Origin: Aquimarina megaterium XH134
GTDB lineage: Bacteria; Bacteroidota; Bacteroidia; Flavobacteriales; Flavobacteriaceae
DNA: 64,000 nucleotides
Reading direction: 5' to 3'
Assembly (NCBI RefSeq): GCF_000520975.1
Contig: NZ_JACB01000026.1
Location: 1 to 64,000 of the forward strand
Shown here in pieces: positions 37,330-45,461 of the stretch (the stretch's first letter is position 1; each line of letters starts with the position of its first letter). Made by a program: the position numbers and the translations under genes. Below the pieces are notes generated by a model. It ran no database searches, was not told where the DNA came from, and saw only the letters and a list, made by a program, of their open reading frames with translations.

Positions 37330-37779
37330 ATGGCAAAATCACAGCAGACTTTTAGTAAAATTGAAAAAGAGAAAAAGAAATTAAAAAAGAGAGAAGAAAA
37401 GCAGAAAAAGAAGCAGGAGCGTAGAGCTAATTCTAATAAGGGTAATGGCTTGGATAGTATGATTGCTTATGTTGATGAGAATGGGTATACTACTGATACC
37501 CCACCAGATCCGACCAAAAAGAAAAAAATCAAAGCTGAGAATATTGAGATTGGGGTTCCTAAAAGAGAAAAAGAGGAATTTGATCCGGTAAGAAAAGGAA
37601 AAGTTGCGTTTTTTAATGATTCTAAGGGATATGGTTTTATTAATGATACTGAAACGCAGGAGCGATATTTTGTGCATGTGAATGGTTTGATGCAAGAGGT
37701 AAAAGAAAATGATAAAGTGACTTTTGAACTTGAGCGAGGTCAGAAAGGGATGAATGCTGTTAGAGTAAAAAAGATATAA
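37330..37779 (+). CDS. cold-shock-domain protein with lysine-rich N-terminal extension
   Basis: 149 residues. Residues 10-45 are a charged, Lys/Glu-rich helix (EKEKKKLKKREEKQKKKQER). Residues of about 87-149 form a CSD fold with RNP1 in DSKGYGFIND and RNP2 in RYFVHVNGL. It binds single-stranded nucleic acid. The basic extension is a common flavobacterial form of the protein. A terminator follows within 50 bases. Confidence 0.85.
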   Translation: MAKSQQTFSKIEKEKKKLKKREEKQKKKQERRANSNKGNGLDSMIAYVDENGYTTDTPPDPTKKKKIKAENIEIGVPKREKEEFDPVRKGKVAFFNDSKGYGFINDTETQERYFVHVNGLMQEVKENDKVTFELERGQKGMNAVRVKKI

Positions 37780-37804
37780 TTATTATATAATCTACATAGA
37801 ACAT

Positions 37805-37839
37805 ATAAAAAAGGTCTGCATTTGTCGCAGACCTTTTTT
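37805..37839. terminator. bidirectional terminator between cold-shock and MBL genes
   Basis: Stem AAGGTCTGC (37811-37819) with GCAGACCTT (37827-37835), a seven-base loop, A run before and T run after. It can serve both convergent genes. Confidence 0.8.
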
Positions 37840-37881
37840 ATGTTAGATTATTTATTAGAATAGAACGGTACTGTTAACTTA

Positions 37882-38685
37882 CTATTTGGTGTTGTTGGGA
37901 TACCAATCTAATTGAATTACTTCTATATCCGGATTTTTTGATACCAGTTCTTTAAACTTCGCAACATCACTTAGTCCCTCGGTTCCACGATAATGATATG
38001 GGTATACTTGCTTAGGTTTAAACTCAAGAACAGCACTCGCTGCACTTTCTACGGTCATAGTATAGGGTAGATTCATGGTTACAAATGCCATATCTATGTA
38101 TTGTAATGCTCTCATTTCCGGAATATCTTCTGTATCTCCCGAAAAATAAAGCCGTTTCTTTCCTAAAGTGATTACATAACCATTGCCTCTTCCTTTATCA
38201 TGAAATTTTAAAGCTTCTTCTCTTAGGTTGTACATCGGGATGGCTTCAATGGATATACCTTGTACTTCTTTTGTTTCTCCATTATTAAGAATAATCAAGT
38301 GATCTGTGTATTGTGCAGGAAGTTTTTCGGCCACTGCCTGAGGTGCTATAATTTCGGCTTTTGATAAATCCAGGCTATCCAAGGTTTCAATATCCATATG
38401 GTCACCATGTATATCTGTGATAAGTACAAGATCTGCAAGTTTTTTATCTTTAAAAGCTTTGGCTCCTCCTGCAGGATCTATATAAATAGTTTTTTCTTTC
38501 CATTCTATAATAGCTGTAGCATGAATTATTGGGTCGATAGTGATATCACTAATCGGTTTTTTGGGTAGTTCTTGTGGGGCTTCGGTAATAGTTTCGTTGT
38601 TTTCTTCGGTGTCTTCATTTTTTTGTGACTTACAGTTAAAAAAAATAAGACATACCAGGGTAATGAATACGGGGGAAAGTTTCAT
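37882..38685 (-). CDS. lipoprotein metallo-beta-lactamase-fold hydrolase
   Basis: 267 residues. A lipoprotein signal (LIFFNCKS) gives Cys18 as the probable lipid site, followed by an acidic linker and then an MBL fold: TDIHGDHMD is the metal motif (the first position is not His-x-His but DIH-GDH), with FSGDTEDIPE further on and YPYHYRG near the C-terminus. It is similar to the UPF0173 group at 19.1-19.8 kb but exported. Substrate unknown. Confidence 0.8.
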   Translation of the reverse strand: MKLSPVFITLVCLIFFNCKSQKNEDTEENNETITEAPQELPKKPISDITIDPIIHATAIIEWKEKTIYIDPAGGAKAFKDKKLADLVLITDIHGDHMDIETLDSLDLSKAEIIAPQAVAEKLPAQYTDHLIILNNGETKEVQGISIEAIPMYNLREEALKFHDKGRGNGYVITLGKKRLYFSGDTEDIPEMRALQYIDMAFVTMNLPYTMTVESAASAVLEFKPKQVYPYHYRGTEGLSDVAKFKELVSKNPDIEVIQLDWYPNNTK

Positions 38686-38871
38686 GAGATGGTGATTTTT
38701 GTGTTTATTAGTTCTAAAAGATAAGAATATTGAGCGAGATATGTGGGGTAAGCTGTATTATCGCGAGCAGATAGAGCAATTGTTATATCTTGTTTTTGGT
38801 GTAATATATTGTAAAAGAGTATAAAACAAGAGAAGAGGTGGTGTAACAAAAATTGCTTATTTTTTATGCGA

Positions 38872-39627
38872 TTAACTGTCTATCCATAATTTAATAGCCA
38901 TAGCAATAACCATAATGATTAAAAACACTTTAACCAAACCATCTCCCTTTTTTACAGACCATCTGCTTGCAATCCACCCTCCTGTAGCATTTCCTGTTGC
39001 AAGAACAAAACCATAGAGGTAGTCGATCTGATTATTATATACAAAAATGGCTAATGCCCCAATGGTATAAATAAAAACGACCAATACTTTAACGGCATTA
39101 GATGTAACCAGGTTTAGGTAATTTATAGAGGTTAATGCTAACAAGATAAATATTCCTACACCTGCCTGGATAAATCCACCATAGACCCCGATAAAGAAAA
39201 AGGCAAGAATCGAAATCCAAAAATGTTTACCTTGTGTTCTTTCTATCACATCCTGAAGATTTACTTTGGGCTTAAAAACCATAAAAAGGACTACGATAAC
39301 CATTACAATTGCAAGGATTTTATTAAATGTTTCTCCTTTAATGTCGATTGCAATCTGTGCTCCGATTAATGATCCAACAAGAGCCGATATTCCTAGATAG
39401 ACCCCAAAAGAACCTGGTTTAACTCCTTTACTTCTAAAACCGGCAATAGAGGAGATAGATTGAATGAAAATTCCTATACGATTTGTGCCGTTAGCAACGG
39501 CAGGAGGGAGTCCCATAAAAATTAACATAGGTAAGGTGAGTAAAGAACCGCCGCCAGCTATAGTATTAATTACTCCTGCTATAAATCCAATAATTGCTAA
39601 AATGAAAAGAAGTAGTGTTTCGTTCAT
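38872..39627 (-). CDS. TauE/SafE family transporter
   Basis: 251 residues with about eight membrane helices. The first helix pair has GFIAGVINTIAGGGSLLTLP, the classic TSUP signature, and the second half repeats it in GVYGGFIQAGVGIF. Members export sulfite, sulfoacetate or other organosulfonates. The SulP sulfate-type transporter gene is divergently placed about 350 bases away, so a sulfur theme is possible but not shown. Confidence 0.85.
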   Translation of the reverse strand: MNETLLLFILAIIGFIAGVINTIAGGGSLLTLPMLIFMGLPPAVANGTNRIGIFIQSISSIAGFRSKGVKPGSFGVYLGISALVGSLIGAQIAIDIKGETFNKILAIVMVIVVLFMVFKPKVNLQDVIERTQGKHFWISILAFFFIGVYGGFIQAGVGIFILLALTSINYLNLVTSNAVKVLVVFIYTIGALAIFVYNNQIDYLYGFVLATGNATGGWIASRWSVKKGDGLVKVFLIIMVIAMAIKLWIDS

Positions 39628-39761
39628 AGAGTTTTTTGAAAAGTGCTAAGAGAAAAAAAGTATATGATGTTGTTTTCAAAAATAGGTAAATCTCTATAAT
39701 GAGCCTGATTAAAATTAGTTATTTCTATCAAAATAAAACGAATTCAACTTTAAACAGATGA

Positions 39762-39977
39762 ATTATAAATTCTTTTGGTATAACTTCTGAAACTGTTGTA
39801 GATTTACCTAATAAATCAAAAACCTTCGGTAGCGTTAAAAAGTTATATAAAATAGTCCCGTTTCTTCAGATTTTTAAAGATAAAAAGTATAGTAGCTCTT
39901 TCTTTAAAGCAGATTGTATTGCTGGTATTACAGTAGGAGTTATTCTTATACCGCAAGCGATCGCTTATGCATTACTT
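39762..39977 (+). other. in-frame N-terminal coding extension of the SulP gene without a normal start codon
   Basis: The reading frame of the SulP gene is open from 39762 to its first ATG at 39978. The last part encodes sequence clearly belonging to SulP proteins (IAGITVGVILIPQAIAYAL) and, before it, VPFLQIFKDKKY, the usual opening block. No ATG, GTG or TTG occurs in this frame; an in-frame stop is at 39759. The true start is unknown, or the gene start has been altered. Confidence 0.6.
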
Positions 39978-41588
39978 ATGGGGGTACCCCCAATTTATGG
40001 GTTGTATGCTTGTCTGATTCCTTTGTTGCTTTATGCCTTTTTTGGAACATCCAGACAACTAAGTATAGGGCCGGTAGCGGTTACTGCAATATTAGTAATG
40101 AGTGGAGTGAGTCAACTTGCAGACCCATTTACAGAGAGATTTGTAGAATTGGTTCTGTTTGTGGGGTTTTTGATAGGAATATTGCAGATTATTATGAGTG
40201 TGTTGCGTATGGGGTTTTTGGTAAATCTTATCTCTCAGCCTGTAATTTCTGGATTTATCTCTGCAGCGGCGATAATTATTATTGTTTCTCAATTAGATCA
40301 GGGGCTGGGGATTGCTATTCCGGATTTTAAATACACGCACCAGACAATTTGGTATGCAATTAGTCACTTTGCTGAAGTAAATTGGATTACACTTGGGATT
40401 TGTTTATGCTCTATTGTAACTATTAATGTGCTTAAAAAATGGAAACGCTCTTTCCCAGGAGCACTTACTGTATTGGTGATTACAACTTCTATAGCCTATA
40501 TTTTTGATTTAAATGCGAAAGGATTGGCGATTATTAAGGATGTACCTAGCGGGCTCCCTTCTTTTAGTATTCCGAATATGGATTATGATACGATGGTTGC
40601 ACTTATCCCATCGGTATTAACGGTCACTTTTATTGGGTATGTAGGGAGTATTGGGATTGCCAAATCTATAGAAATGAAAAAGAGAGACCATATCATACGC
40701 CCTAATCAAGAATTATTTGCATTAGGAATAGCTAAGGTTATTGGTGCTTTTTTTCAGGCAGTACCTTCTTCGGGAAGTTATAGTAGAACAGCAATTAATG
40801 ATGAGGCAGGAGGGAAGACCACTGTGTCCTCTATTATAGCTGCATTAATGGTGATGTTTTCTTTGCTTTTTCTCACTTCATTTTTTTATTATATCCCTAA
40901 AGCAGTTCTGGCGGCAATTATATTGGTTTCTGTATTTGGCCTGATTAATTTTAGTGAAGCAAAATACTTGTTTCGACTTAGAAGACGAGATTTTATTGTA
41001 ATGATCATTACTTTTTTAGGAACATTGATTTTTGGAGTAGAAAATGGAATCTTTATCGGGGTAATATTGTCGTTCGTGTTTCTACAGTATTACAGTGCTC
41101 GTCCTCATATTGCCGAATTAGTAAATATACCAGGTACCAAATATTATAGAAATATTAATAGGTTTCCAGATGCAATACAATCAGAGGTGTATTTAATTAT
41201 CAGGTTTGATAATCAATTGTATTTTGGTAATTCAAGTTATTTTAAGGATGCTATTCTGGCTTATGTTTCTGATCGAGAACGGTTACCCGAATTTCTAATC
41301 CTCGACAATACAAATATGCATGATATTGATAGTACTGGCTTGCATGTATTAGACGATATACAGCAATATCTTGATGGTATCGGAGTTCAGTTGTTAATGG
41401 TGGGGACAATAGGTCCTGTTCGAGACTTTTTAAAACGATCAGGTTTTACAGATAGATTAGGTGCGACCTATTATTATTTGACAATTTCTGATGCGGTAGA
41501 TCATGCAGAAAACCAAACTGCCAAACATAAAGAAATACACGAAGCAGCAGTACAGTTTAATACGAAAAGAAAATCTTTTTTAGATTAA
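39978..41588 (+). CDS. SulP family anion transporter with STAS domain (start uncertain)
   Basis: The 536 residues from the first ATG begin at MGVPPIYGLYACLIP, which is the third block of the family's first membrane helix, so about 70 residues of the real protein lie upstream in frame (39762-39977) without a recognised start codon. The transmembrane core (10-12 helices) has the EKSIG-like SIGIAKSIEMKK, and SSGSYSRTAINDEAGGKT; the STAS domain is about residues 425-520 (FLILDNTNMHDIDSTGLHVLDDI). It transports sulfate, bicarbonate or another anion. It is convergent with the next gene. Confidence 0.85.
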   Translation: MGVPPIYGLYACLIPLLLYAFFGTSRQLSIGPVAVTAILVMSGVSQLADPFTERFVELVLFVGFLIGILQIIMSVLRMGFLVNLISQPVISGFISAAAIIIIVSQLDQGLGIAIPDFKYTHQTIWYAISHFAEVNWITLGICLCSIVTINVLKKWKRSFPGALTVLVITTSIAYIFDLNAKGLAIIKDVPSGLPSFSIPNMDYDTMVALIPSVLTVTFIGYVGSIGIAKSIEMKKRDHIIRPNQELFALGIAKVIGAFFQAVPSSGSYSRTAINDEAGGKTTVSSIIAALMVMFSLLFLTSFFYYIPKAVLAAIILVSVFGLINFSEAKYLFRLRRRDFIVMIITFLGTLIFGVENGIFIGVILSFVFLQYYSARPHIAELVNIPGTKYYRNINRFPDAIQSEVYLIIRFDNQLYFGNSSYFKDAILAYVSDRERLPEFLILDNTNMHDIDSTGLHVLDDIQQYLDGIGVQLLMVGTIGPVRDFLKRSGFTDRLGATYYYLTISDAVDHAENQTAKHKEIHEAAVQFNTKRKSFLD

Positions 41589-41595
41589 TGTTACT

Positions 41596-42561
41596 CTAAT
41601 CCTCTTCGTATAAATGTAGTTTTAACCCCATACCATAATTGGTGTTGTTATTTTTAATCAGATTATTGTTTTTGCTATACCCTCTGTCAAAACGCTGCCA
41701 GGTTCTATTTTTAAAAAATACTCTTCTGGTAAAAGTTTTGTAACTACTTATTTTGTCTGTAAACGGAAGTAAAGGTCTAAAAGTGGTAGATACTTTAACG
41801 ATACCTTTTCGAGTTTCAATCTCACTATACTTTTTTGTTTGTTGTAGTTTTCCGTCCTTATCTGTATAGCCTAATACCTGTATGGAAACAAAAATACCAT
41901 CTTTTGGTATGAAAACTTTATATTCTGAAACGTTCAGTTCAAAATTAGATTTATCCTTGTTGGTTACTTTAAATATAATATCTTCATAAGGCAATCTTTT
42001 TCCTGGATATCCATTGTTATTGCCATAAAACTGCATTTTGAATAAAGTAGAAAATGATTCCTTTTTGTTAGCATTTCGATTTGAAGATTCTGTTTTAATG
42101 GGTATATATACTGAAGCTATTTTGGTAGATTTCTCGGGGTCTTTGGGGAAGAAAACTGCAATTTCAGATTCTACTGTAGGGAGCCAGCTTTTAAAATAAT
42201 CATTATGCACTTCTGAGGCCAATCTCTTGGTTTTGTACTTTCTTTTCTTTTCTGCAACAATATACACCTCTTTAAGTTCTGCAATATCTTGTGTTAAACG
42301 TATTTTCTGAGGTAAGGCAGAAGTAGACAGTGCTAATTCTTTATATCCTATAGATGATATGTATAAGGAGTCTACATCAGAATACCATTTTTTTGAGAAT
42401 CGAAAATTACCATCTGCATCAGCAAATGTTCCGCTTCCGTTTCTAAAAGAAATTGTGGCATATGGTATAGGTGTATTTTGTACTGAATCAAGTACAGTAT
42501 AAGTCTGCGAATAGACAATTTGTGCTAAAAAAAGCAGTAGTAGGAAGGACAGCTTTTTCAT
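41596..42561 (-). CDS. secreted carboxypeptidase-regulatory-like domain protein
   Basis: 321 residues with signal peptide (cleavage near VYSQ). The first 90 mature residues are a carboxypeptidase-D-regulatory-like beta domain (TPIPYATISFRNGSGTFADADGNF), followed by a linker KEVYIVAEKKRKYK and a beta-rich C-terminus with RPLLPFTDKI and a short FFKNRTWQRFDRG. Outer-membrane-facing or periplasmic; no barrel region is seen. Function unknown. Confidence 0.75.
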   Translation of the reverse strand: MKKLSFLLLLFLAQIVYSQTYTVLDSVQNTPIPYATISFRNGSGTFADADGNFRFSKKWYSDVDSLYISSIGYKELALSTSALPQKIRLTQDIAELKEVYIVAEKKRKYKTKRLASEVHNDYFKSWLPTVESEIAVFFPKDPEKSTKIASVYIPIKTESSNRNANKKESFSTLFKMQFYGNNNGYPGKRLPYEDIIFKVTNKDKSNFELNVSEYKVFIPKDGIFVSIQVLGYTDKDGKLQQTKKYSEIETRKGIVKVSTTFRPLLPFTDKISSYKTFTRRVFFKNRTWQRFDRGYSKNNNLIKNNNTNYGMGLKLHLYEED

Positions 42562-42715
42562 TGAGTAATGGGGATTAAAAAAAATAAAGTTATGAAATAT
42601 ATTTATACTAGAACGATTATCATGCCAAAGAGCTTCAATAATAATTAGAATTATTTTAAATCACAACTACTTTTATTGCATATGTGTTTGTAAATTAAGT
42701 ACTTATATATTTTAT

Positions 42716-44329
42716 TTAAACAATTACTCCAATTACTTTGTTTAACCCACATCTTTCAATAAAGCCATTGGTAAACACATTCATTGCTTCTGGTTCTAGT
42801 AGATCGTTACGAGTGTCAAGCCAATGCTGTACTGTTGCGGTACTATACATATTCTGGATTCGCTGAAAATTAAGGTTGAAGTTTATTTTTCCCCAATGTA
42901 GGGTATATGGTATATTGATAGCTTCTAATCGATTCCATACTTTTTCGTAGAACTTACGAGTTATATCTGCATCTACACCATCTAATTCTAATACACAGGT
43001 TTCTGGAAATTTCGTAAACCCTAATAATGCCTCAGTTCCTTTTACATATCGTAATGATATTCCACCAGGAAAAGGGTCGCCATCTTCAATAATCATCATA
43101 ATTTCTTCAACAACTCGTACACTGTCTTTGATATCTATTCCTAAAGCTGCACTGGCAACTTTACCTCTAAATTTGGTATTGCTAAATGTTTCTCCTATAG
43201 TTCCTTCCATAGGAGGGATTTCTTTATAGGCCAGGGGGAATAGTATGTTAACTAATTTCGGGACTAATAAAATAGATAACCCTCCCAGACTATCCATAAC
43301 TGTTTGTATTAACCCCAGTAGATCATCACCATAGGTTAACCCTTTATCATCTGGAGTTCTACGGGTGTAGTTATCCCTGTATTTGCGTTTATAGGAAACT
43401 TTTAAAAACACACCTTTATTATTGTTATCGGGTTCAAAATCATAAGGGTTTATTAGTATTTCAAAATGATATAATTCTCGATCAGGAGAGTGTTGAGGAA
43501 AGGGGAGTATAGTATTAATTGCTGAAAAATCTAATGTTTTCATGGTGTTTTTAAGCTCACTGTTGTATGCAATTTTGTCTATACGATGCTCTTCAAGTAG
43601 AAATTTGGGCTCTGTTTCGATCATAATACCGTGTATAATCCCAAAACTTCCGAAACTAACCAAAGCGGCATTAAACATAGTGTCGTCTCTTATTAAATCT
43701 GCGCCTAACCAATCAATAAACCGATCTGATACTACAGGGTTGGAGCTTCGCTCTAGCCATACATGACGATTGCGACCAACGATGAGATGTATTCCTGTTA
43801 CAAAATCCTGTATTGCTCCTACGTTAAAAGCAGCGCCATGTGTACCTGTGGATAATGCGCCTGCTACTGTTTGACCATTACTAGCTCCCGAGGCTTTGAT
43901 AGAGCGATTAGGACGTTTCTCTTTTTCTAATTTTGAGTTGAGTTGCAATATAGAAACGCCGCATTGCACAAAAAATAAATCGTCGGCTAGCCCTCCTTTA
44001 TCGAGGTATTCGTTGCTTATATTAGACTTACTAACCGAAAAACTTAGACGTAATGATTTAGTATCTAAGATACCGCCTTCAGAAACCGCTACCTTAGAAA
44101 ATGACCAGCCGCTACCCATAGCACGTAATCGAATATTGTTATCAATTGCATGCCCTATTAACCATCGTAAGTTTTTGGTTGTAGCAATATATTTATCCGC
44201 TCCTTTGCTTAGCGAATCATCATTACGTACTTTAAAAGAAGCGTTTTGTGTTAGCTTTTGTGTAAAATTTTGATGCCTGTTTTCCCATTTTCTTATGGGT
44301 AATGTTTCAATGCCTTTTGGTAACGCCAT
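42716..44329 (-). CDS. FAD-binding oxidoreductase, VAO/ALO-like family
   Basis: 537 residues. The FAD-binding type 4 domain spans about 40-240 (LRAMGSGWSFSKVA, ASGASNGQTVAGALSTGTHG) and a C-terminal substrate domain ends with an LHWGKINFN block as in D-arabinono-lactone-type oxidases. In the usual covalent members the position after GSG is His (GHSFS); here it is Trp, so the FAD is expected to be non-covalent. Possible substrates include sugar lactones, alditols or sterols; none is supported. It is downstream of a small lipoprotein gene on the same strand, 131 bases away. Confidence 0.82.
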   Translation of the reverse strand: MALPKGIETLPIRKWENRHQNFTQKLTQNASFKVRNDDSLSKGADKYIATTKNLRWLIGHAIDNNIRLRAMGSGWSFSKVAVSEGGILDTKSLRLSFSVSKSNISNEYLDKGGLADDLFFVQCGVSILQLNSKLEKEKRPNRSIKASGASNGQTVAGALSTGTHGAAFNVGAIQDFVTGIHLIVGRNRHVWLERSSNPVVSDRFIDWLGADLIRDDTMFNAALVSFGSFGIIHGIMIETEPKFLLEEHRIDKIAYNSELKNTMKTLDFSAINTILPFPQHSPDRELYHFEILINPYDFEPDNNNKGVFLKVSYKRKYRDNYTRRTPDDKGLTYGDDLLGLIQTVMDSLGGLSILLVPKLVNILFPLAYKEIPPMEGTIGETFSNTKFRGKVASAALGIDIKDSVRVVEEIMMIIEDGDPFPGGISLRYVKGTEALLGFTKFPETCVLELDGVDADITRKFYEKVWNRLEAINIPYTLHWGKINFNLNFQRIQNMYSTATVQHWLDTRNDLLEPEAMNVFTNGFIERCGLNKVIGVIV

Positions 44330-44460
44330 GATTATGTTTTTTAATATTTTATTGCAACTGCTCTTTGTTTTTTAGGTAGTACTGTTAGTAAGCCAATATC
44401 AAAACCAGATATGATTTCTGTCTTTATTGGTATAGATCAAGTAGAGATGATGCATTTTCT

Positions 44461-44784
44461 CTATAACTCTTCTATTGGAGGGTCTGGTGGGGCGCATTCC
44501 CATGTTATGGTTTGCGGTACAACAATGCCTAATGTGATTGTGGATAATAAAATGTATCCAAAATTGGTGGTGTTGGTTGCTGAGCTTAAATGTTTGGATT
44601 CACATCTGGCATCGATATCTTTAGGAGAAACCAGCCCCCAAGCAAAGCTCCAGGTGGTTTTAGTGTTTTTAACTACAGCATCACTGTCATGAAGACTTAC
44701 AACTCGTGTAGACATACAGCTTGTACAACAAATAGTTATTGCCAGTACTATGCTTATGTATTGTAATCGGATAGAATGTTTCAT
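44461..44784 (-). CDS. Bor-like small lipoprotein
   Basis: 107 residues with a lipoprotein signal (ITICCTSC, probably Cys23). The remainder (TWSFAWGLVSPKDIDAR and TLGIVVPQTITWECAPP) has the length and turn pattern I associate with the Bor/YjfS-type small lipoproteins, in which two cysteines may pair. It is upstream of the FAD oxidoreductase gene, in the same direction. The start codon lies inside a perfect 9-bp hairpin. The family call is by general resemblance. Confidence 0.6.
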   Translation of the reverse strand: MKHSIRLQYISIVLAITICCTSCMSTRVVSLHDSDAVVKNTKTTWSFAWGLVSPKDIDARCESKHLSSATNTTNFGYILLSTITLGIVVPQTITWECAPPDPPIEEL

Positions 44785-44805
44785 TGTCTTAGACTTTAAG
44801 ACAAT
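44783..44805 (-). promoter_or_regulatory. hairpin covering the start codon of the Bor-like gene
   Basis: ATTGTCTTA (44783-44791) and TAAGACAAT (44797-44805) form a nine-base perfect stem with a five-base loop. In the minus-strand mRNA the stem ends at the initiator codon (44784-44782), so it could block ribosome access. Confidence 0.45.
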
Positions 44806-45005
44806 CAGACGATATGATTAGAGGGGGATCGCTAAGTAGGTTAAAAATAATACTATTTTAAACGATATAAAAGGGGGATTTACCTGTTTTTTATGAAGAC
44901 AAATATCTAAAATTCAGTTTCGATAAATGATGAAGATATTTAAAATCTAATCATAATATTTAAGGTATATTATGGTGTACTTTATTTTATTTTTAATAAT
45001 TTTGT

Positions 45006-45070
45006 GTATATTTTATTATACTTTATTGTATTTAGTAAAGAATTATGTTATAAAGTATAATAAAATATAC
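45006..45070 (+). promoter_or_regulatory. perfect 20-bp inverted repeat, candidate HipB operator
   Basis: Arm one is 45006-45025 and arm two is 45051-45070; they are exact reverse complements 25 bases apart. It starts one base after the TAATTTTG box (44997-45004), so a bound repressor would cover the transcription start. HipB autorepresses through palindromes in other bacteria; the arm sequence here differs. Confidence 0.55.
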
Positions 45071-45090
45071 GTAATTTACGTTTTATGATT

Positions 45091-45116
45091 TTAATGTATA
45101 TTTTTCTATACATTAA
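45091..45116 (+). promoter_or_regulatory. second inverted repeat upstream of hipB
   Basis: TTAATGTATA at 45091-45100 and TATACATTAA at 45107-45116 flank a six-base centre and end 15 bases before the ATG. The GTATA-containing half-sites echo those of the 20-bp repeat. It could be a second operator. Confidence 0.4.
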
Positions 45117-45131
45117 TTAAATTTATGTGTG

Positions 45132-45461
45132 ATGAATGTAAATAACCTTTCAGACGAACAAATACTAGCAGAACTTACTCAAAGAGTAAAACAACGGCGT
45201 CTTAATCTTAATATTACTCAGGATGAACTTTCTAAGAGGGCAGGAGTGCATGTGCAAACGATTAAGAATTTTGAATCCGGAAAGACAACTACACTATTAA
45301 CTTTTATACAGATACTCCGAGCATTTGGAGATTTAAACGCATTAAGCTCTTTATTTCCCGATCCGGGCATAAGCCCTATAGAATTATTAAAACTAAAAGG
45401 AAAGGAACGTGAGCGTGCATCACGTAGCTCTAAAAATCAAAAAGAAGATCCATTATGGTAG
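45132..45461 (+). CDS. hipB: HipB-like antitoxin, XRE-family repressor
   Basis: 109 residues from the ATG at 45132 (a GTG immediately upstream is in frame). The helix-turn-helix is LNITQDELSKRAGVHVQTIK at about residues 27-46, followed by the dimer region, and a basic C-terminal tail. It should bind its own promoter and neutralise HipA. It overlaps hipA by seven bases. Confidence 0.87.
   Translation: MNVNNLSDEQILAELTQRVKQRRLNLNITQDELSKRAGVHVQTIKNFESGKTTTLLTFIQILRAFGDLNALSSLFPDPGISPIELLKLKGKERERASRSSKNQKEDPLW

Larger units (their letters stand above)
44785..45131. other. 347-base gap holding the hipBA control region
   Basis: Extremely A+T-rich. It holds the 44783-44805 hairpin, a TAATTTTG -7-like box (44997-45004), a perfect 20-bp inverted repeat (45006-45070) and a second 10-bp inverted repeat (45091-45116) next to the start of hipB. 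Confidence 0.7.

Noticed and set aside
39914-40330. 138-codon frame over the start of the SulP gene
   Set aside because: It is a shifted frame of the SulP coding region with unnatural composition (many Cys and Tyr).
44411-44692. 93-codon ORF on the plus strand
   Set aside because: Antisense to the Bor-like lipoprotein gene, which has a proper signal and Cys; this frame shows no recognisable feature.
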